From NCBI GenBank assembly GCA_905207905.1, contig CAJLNC010000090.1, positions 1 to 9,823 of the forward strand: DNA of 9,823 nt, in the 5' to 3' direction. A model generated the notes under the pieces. It did not search any database and had not been told where the DNA came from. It worked only from the letters and a program-made list of their open reading frames with translations. Shown here piece after piece: positions 5,346 to 9,823 of the stretch (its first letter is position 1; each line of letters begins with the position of its first letter). This stretch comes from an uncultured Lachnospiraceae bacterium (lineage in GTDB: Bacteria > Bacillota_A > Clostridia > Lachnospirales > Lachnospiraceae). The position numbers were made by a program, and so were the translations under genes.

Positions 5346-8300
5346 TTAAGAAAAATCAAACAGGGACAGCTGATTAGACTCCGGAAGGTCTTTTAGGATT
5401 CCAAGATCTCCCAGCAGGTCGATCACCGTCTTACTCACTTTGGTTCTCTCCCGGAAATCATCCTTGGAAAGGAACTTTCCGTCCTTCACCGCATCTACCA
5501 CCGCTTCTGCCGCCTTGCCGCCAAGACCGTCAATGGTATTTAAAGCCGGCATCAGTTTACCGTCAATGATCTGAAACCGTCCAGCCTGAGCCTGATAAAT
5601 ATCAATGGGCATGAAATCAAAACCTCTGGCATACATCTCCCGCACTACCTTCATATCCTTATATTCATCCTGCTCCTTTTTGCTCAAAGTATCCATCCGC
5701 TTTTCATAATCCTTCATGTGCATCAAAAGACGATCCTGTCCCAGACACATCAGTTCATAGTCAAAGCCGGAGGCCCGGATACTGAAGTAGGCTGCATAAT
5801 AGGCAAGAGGCTGATTGATCTTAAACCAGGCGATTCTCCAGGCCATCATAACGTACGCTGCCGCGTGGGCTTTGGGGAACATGTATTTGATCTTTTTACA
5901 GGACCAGATATACCAGTCCGGCACGTCATGCTTTAACATCTCCTCCTCCCACTCCGGCTTTAATCCCTTTCCTTTCCGCACGCTCTCCATGATCGTAAAG
6001 GACAATTCACTGTCCAACCCCTTATCAATAAGATAGATCATAATATCATCACGGGTACAGATGGCTGTGGAAATGGTGGCCTTCCCCTCCTGAATCAGAG
6101 TCTGAGCGTTTCCAAGCCAAACGTCCGTCCCGTGGGCAAGACCTGCGATCCGCACTAGATCAGAAAAATACTGAGGCTTGGTATCCACCAGCATCTGAAT
6201 AGCAAACTCTGTACCAAACTCCGGTATCCCAAGGGAACCAAGCGGACAGCCCCCGATCTGCTCCGGCGTGATGCCAAGGGCATCTGTCCTCTGAAACAGG
6301 GACATCACCTGCTGATCATCCAGAGGAATTTCCCTGGCATTCAGCCCCGTCAGATCCTCCAGCATCCGGATCATGGTAGGATCATCATGTCCCAGAATAT
6401 CCAGCTTCAGCAGGTTATGGTCAATGGAATGGTAATCAAAATGGGTGGTGATAATATCCGTGGTTGTATCGTTGGCCGGGTGCTGAACCGGAGTAAAAGA
6501 GTAAATCTCTTCCCCGTAGGGAAGCACGATAATACCTCCCGGATGCTGTCCGGTGGTTCTGCGCACTCCAACACAGCCGGAGACAATACGGTTGATCTCA
6601 CAGGCCCGCTTATGTACGTCATGCTCCTCAAAATAGTGCTTCACATAGCCGAATGCAGTCTTGTCCGCCACCGTACCGATGGTTCCCGCCCGGAAGGTCT
6701 GGCCCGCCCCAAAGATAACCTCCGTATATTTATGAGCCTTACTCTGATATTCGCCGGAAAAGTTCAGGTCAATATCCGGCTCCTTATTTCCCTTAAACCC
6801 AAGGAAGGTCTCAAAGGGAATGTCAAACCCCTCTTTCTTCAGAGGCGCGCCGCAGTTGGGGCATACTTTATCCGGCATATCACACCCGGCCATTCCGGAG
6901 AATTTCCGCACCTCCGGGGAAGTAAAGTCATTGTAATGACACTTTTCACAATAATAATGGGGACTTAGGGGATTTACTTCCGTAATACCGGACATGGTGG
7001 CTACAAAAGAACTTCCCACAGATCCTCTGGAGCCTACCAGATAGCCGTCTGCATTGGACTTCCACACCAGCTTCTGGGCGATAATATACATTACCGCAAA
7101 GCCATTGGAGATAATGGAATTCAGTTCTCTTTTCAGCCGCTCCTCCACGATCTCCGGCAGCTCTTCCCCATATATCTCATGGGCCTTGTGATAGCAAAGA
7201 TCCGTCAGCAGCTGATCGGAATTTTCAATTACAGGAGGGCACTTGTCCGGCCGCACGGGAGAAATTTTTTCACACTGTTCTGCAATTTTCACAGTATTGG
7301 TAATCACAACTTCTCTGGCCTTCTCCTCCCCCAGATACTCAAATTCCCGAAGCATCTCCTCTGTAGTGCGAAGATAGAGGGGTGCCTGGTCGTCTGCGTC
7401 CTTAAACCCTTTCACGCTCATCAGGATCCTGCGGTAGATCTCATCCTCCGGATTTAGAAAATGTACATCACAGGTGCCTACCACCGGTTTGTTGTACTGT
7501 TCTCCCAGCTTCACAATCTTCCGGTTATAGTCCTTTAACTGCTCTACTGTTTTGGGCTCATCGTAGCCGTCCTTTGTCATAAAAAGGTTATTGCCAAGAG
7601 GCTGAATCTCCAGGTAATCATAAAAGCTCACCAGCTTGGCCAGATCCTGCTCGGAAGCTCCCCGAAGCACTGCCTGGTACAATTCCCCTGCCTCACAGGC
7701 CGAACCGATCAGCAGGCCCTCCCGATATTTACTTAGTACGCTTTTGGGGATTCTGGGCCTTCGGTTGTAATACTGAAGGTGAGACCAGGACACCAGACGA
7801 TAAAGATTCACACGACCGGTGTCATTGGCAGCCAGAAGAATCACATGGTAGGTGGGAAGCTTCTTGATCTGATCAGCAGACGATTTTCCCAGCTCATTCA
7901 TCCCATCCAGGTCATAGACCTCTCTGTCCTTTAACATTTGAATGAACTTTTCAAAGATCTCCGCCGTGCAGCCTGCATCGTCTACGGCCCGATGATGATT
8001 TTCCAAAGATACTCCTAAAGCCTTTGCCACGGTATCCAGTTTGAAACGATTCAGCTGAGGCAACAGGACTCTGGCCAGACTCACCGTGTCTACCACCGTA
8101 AACTCCTGCTCAAGTCCCAGCCTCTGGCAGTTTTCCCGGATAAATCCCATATCAAAGGAGGCATTGTGAGCCACCATCACTGCGCCCTGACAGAATGTAA
8201 GGAATTCAGGCAGCACTTCCTGAATCTTGGGTGCCTCCAGCACCATACTGTCATTGATGCCGGTAAGCTGTTCGATCCGGTAGGGTATGGGCACCTCCGG

Positions 8301-9823
8301 ATTTACAAAGGTACTGAACCGCTCTGTGATCTTTCCCCCCTCCACCCGGACAGCTCCGATCTCAATGATCTGATTCTGGGTAGGAGAAAATCCGGTAGTC
8401 TCCAGGTCAAACACCACAAAGACGGAATCCAGGCTCTGACCCTTGGAGTTTTCACCGATCAGACGCATATCGTCCACCAGATAGCCCTCCACTCCGTAGA
8501 TCACCTTAAAATCTGCATCCTTCGGTACCGCATGATTGGCGTCCGGAAAAGCCTGAACCGCCCCATGATCCGTGATCGCCAGGGCCTTATGTCCCCACTT
8601 CATGGCGCATCCGATAATATCTTTTACATCCGACACCCCATCCATATCGCTCATCTTGGTATGGCAGTGCAGCTCCACTCGCTTTTCCGGGTAAGTGTCC
8701 ATGCGGAGTTTCCGAAAATCTGCAATTTTCTTAATTCCCATCACAGAACCGATGGTGAGCTGGCTGTCAAATTTGTCAATGGTGGTAACACCCTTAATCT
8801 TTACAAAAATTCCTTTCTTGATGGCTCCATTGATCTCCTCCATCTGGTCATTTCTTGCGAACATCTTTACCACGATGGTATCTGTAAAATCCGTCACTTC
8901 CATCATAATGATGGTCTTTTCTCCACGAATCTCCCTGGTTTCCAGACTCTGGATCTGTCCCCGGATCACCACCTCGCCCATCTCTCCTGCGATCTGCTCA
9001 ATGGAAATGGCATCCTCTTCAAAATCTCTTCCCAAAAGAACATCCGGATTATCGGAGCGCTTGACGGAACCTCCGTAGCGGCCGCCCTCGCCTCTTCCCT
9101 GAAAGCGTCCTCCTCTGCGCAAGCCCGGCTTCCCCTGTGCTCCTGCCAGCTTCTCCCCGGCTTTCCCGCCGGAGCCTGAGGCCTGCCCTTCCTTCTTTGC
9201 GTCAGGGGATCCCTTCTGCTTCTTTTCCTCTCCTTTCGATCCTGCTCCAGCCGCCCTCGTTCCGGAGGCCATCTCCTGAAATCCGGAAACTCCTCCTGCC
9301 TCGGAAGCTTCCAGATATTCATCTTCCTTTTCTTCCTCTTCCTGCCTGCTTTTCCGGATCCTCTGGGAGATGGCTTCCACCTCCTGCTCCATACGGATCT
9401 GGGCAAATTTCCGGTTTTGGCTCTCCTTTGGCTCTGTGAGCACCGCATCGATCTTTAGATGCTGTCCGCACCGCTCGCAGAAAATCTTTTCCAGGATCTG
9501 AAGAAGCTCCTCCTCCTTCCCCTCTGCCACCACATTATCCTCCATAGTCAGCTTCAGGCTGTCGGAATCTGTAAATTCCAGCTTTGCCCCCCGAAACAGA
9601 TTAAACAGAAAAATATTGTAGTTTTTCAGCTCCAGCAAAATGCTGTCCTGATAAATAGGCATCAGCTTTTGGGCAGTATACTGGCCGGAAAGGTGAAATT
9701 TTTCAATGATCTTCACCGTCATTTTCAGACCTGAAAAAAGCTGGTCACGAATGGCCTGCTCTGTATCAAAAATATATTTTTTATGAATCAGTTTATCACT
9801 TTCCAGATAGATCTTCAGAAAAT
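5346..9823 (-). CDS. polC: DNA polymerase III PolC-type alpha subunit (N-terminus beyond window)
   Basis: PolC is the main replicase of Firmicutes, combining polymerase and 3'-5' proofreading activity. The frame stays open to the window edge, and residues before the ATG at 9722 (LKIYLESDK, IRDQLFSG) look like the PolC N-terminal domain, so that ATG is internal and the true start is off-window. Counting from that Met: N-domain to about 125; low-complexity linker 127-225; OB fold about 250-330; PHP part 1 (RVELHCHT, 348-355); DEDDh exonuclease 434-595 with DLE (439-441), HNASFD (519-524) and HHRAVDD (576-582); PHP part 2 to about 770; zinc module with CEKC and CPNC (925-957); polymerase with DIDLNF (Asp983, Asp985) and LKLD (Asp1108); helix-hairpin-helix near 1398; and a clamp-binding QLSLF at 1451-1455. 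No catalytic motif is lost. It is upstream of yqeG in the same direction. Confidence 0.97.
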   Translation of the reverse strand, partial: FLKIYLESDKLIHKKYIFDTEQAIRDQLFSGLKMTVKIIEKFHLSGQYTAQKLMPIYQDSILLELKNYNIFLFNLFRGAKLEFTDSDSLKLTMEDNVVAEGKEEELLQILEKIFCERCGQHLKIDAVLTEPKESQNRKFAQIRMEQEVEAISQRIRKSRQEEEEKEDEYLEASEAGGVSGFQEMASGTRAAGAGSKGEEKKQKGSPDAKKEGQASGSGGKAGEKLAGAQGKPGLRRGGRFQGRGEGGRYGGSVKRSDNPDVLLGRDFEEDAISIEQIAGEMGEVVIRGQIQSLETREIRGEKTIIMMEVTDFTDTIVVKMFARNDQMEEINGAIKKGIFVKIKGVTTIDKFDSQLTIGSVMGIKKIADFRKLRMDTYPEKRVELHCHTKMSDMDGVSDVKDIIGCAMKWGHKALAITDHGAVQAFPDANHAVPKDADFKVIYGVEGYLVDDMRLIGENSKGQSLDSVFVVFDLETTGFSPTQNQIIEIGAVRVEGGKITERFSTFVNPEVPIPYRIEQLTGINDSMVLEAPKIQEVLPEFLTFCQGAVMVAHNASFDMGFIRENCQRLGLEQEFTVVDTVSLARVLLPQLNRFKLDTVAKALGVSLENHHRAVDDAGCTAEIFEKFIQMLKDREVYDLDGMNELGKSSADQIKKLPTYHVILLAANDTGRVNLYRLVSWSHLQYYNRRPRIPKSVLSKYREGLLIGSACEAGELYQAVLRGASEQDLAKLVSFYDYLEIQPLGNNLFMTKDGYDEPKTVEQLKDYNRKIVKLGEQYNKPVVGTCDVHFLNPEDEIYRRILMSVKGFKDADDQAPLYLRTTEEMLREFEYLGEEKAREVVITNTVKIAEQCEKISPVRPDKCPPVIENSDQLLTDLCYHKAHEIYGEELPEIVEERLKRELNSIISNGFAVMYIIAQKLVWKSNADGYLVGSRGSVGSSFVATMSGITEVNPLSPHYYCEKCHYNDFTSPEVRKFSGMAGCDMPDKVCPNCGAPLKKEGFDIPFETFLGFKGNKEPDIDLNFSGEYQSKAHKYTEVIFGAGQTFRAGTIGTVADKTAFGYVKHYFEEHDVHKRACEINRIVSGCVGVRRTTGQHPGGIIVLPYGEEIYSFTPVQHPANDTTTDIITTHFDYHSIDHNLLKLDILGHDDPTMIRMLEDLTGLNAREIPLDDQQVMSLFQRTDALGITPEQIGGCPLGSLGIPEFGTEFAIQMLVDTKPQYFSDLVRIAGLAHGTDVWLGNAQTLIQEGKATISTAICTRDDIMIYLIDKGLDSELSFTIMESVRKGKGLKPEWEEEMLKHDVPDWYIWSCKKIKYMFPKAHAAAYVMMAWRIAWFKINQPLAYYAAYFSIRASGFDYELMCLGQDRLLMHMKDYEKRMDTLSKKEQDEYKDMKVVREMYARGFDFMPIDIYQAQAGRFQIIDGKLMPALNTIDGLGGKAAEAVVDAVKDGKFLSKDDFRERTKVSKTVIDLLGDLGILKDLPESNQLSLFDFS

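Noticed and set aside
8166..9179. Plus-strand open frame of 337 codons opposite polC
   Set aside because: It is antisense to conserved PolC sequence including the PHP and exonuclease domains, its translation is rich in His and Leu with no recognisable domain, and no binding site precedes it. It is a shadow of the polC codon pattern.

Overview
The window looks like chromosomal core DNA from a low-to-mid GC member of the Clostridia, most likely a Lachnospiraceae-type gut anaerobe. The evidence is the PolC-type replicase, the YqeG phosphatase, an EF-P with lysine 32 in a KPGKGAA loop, a secreted DUF1002 protein, AGGAGG-type ribosome binding sites, and at the left edge the first 12 codons of what reads like the SCIFF ranthipeptide precursor found across Clostridia. 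I cannot name the genus. There are no tRNA or rRNA genes, CRISPR arrays, insertion sequences or phage genes.

Layout from left to right. Bases 1-37 (minus) hold the 5' end of the probable SCIFF gene (scfA), truncated by the window edge. Bases 38-395 are a divergent control region with one promoter candidate per direction; each -35 overlaps a perfect inverted repeat. Bases 396-1013 (plus) encode a small cytoplasmic SGNH/GDSL hydrolase. It converges on the next gene across a composite terminator at about 1056-1131. Bases 1220-3199 (minus) encode a 659-residue secreted DUF1002 protein with an acidic coiled-coil segment, a 72-bp tandem repeat and a beta-rich C-terminal half. It has a good extended -10 promoter at 3358-3386 and a leader of about 150 nt with two mutually exclusive pairings. 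The rest of the minus strand is a likely housekeeping unit read right to left: polC (off the right edge to 5346), yqeG (5200-4700), aroK (4703-4188, ATGA overlap with yqeG) and efp (4092-3535), closed by a large structured terminator at about 3433-3525.

The polC-yqeG-aroK-efp group joins DNA replication, a HAD phosphatase, the fifth step of the shikimate pathway and a factor that rescues ribosomes stalled at polyproline. It is probably co-transcribed, with a possible weak internal promoter before efp. Three gene starts need care. PolC stays open past its first in-window ATG and is truncated by the edge. EF-P starts 15 codons inside the longest open frame. The DUF1002 gene starts at an ATG six codons inside a GTG-initiated frame. 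The most interesting items are the SCIFF 5' end with its palindromic control region, the DUF1002 leader, and an RGG-like low-complexity linker of about 100 residues in PolC.
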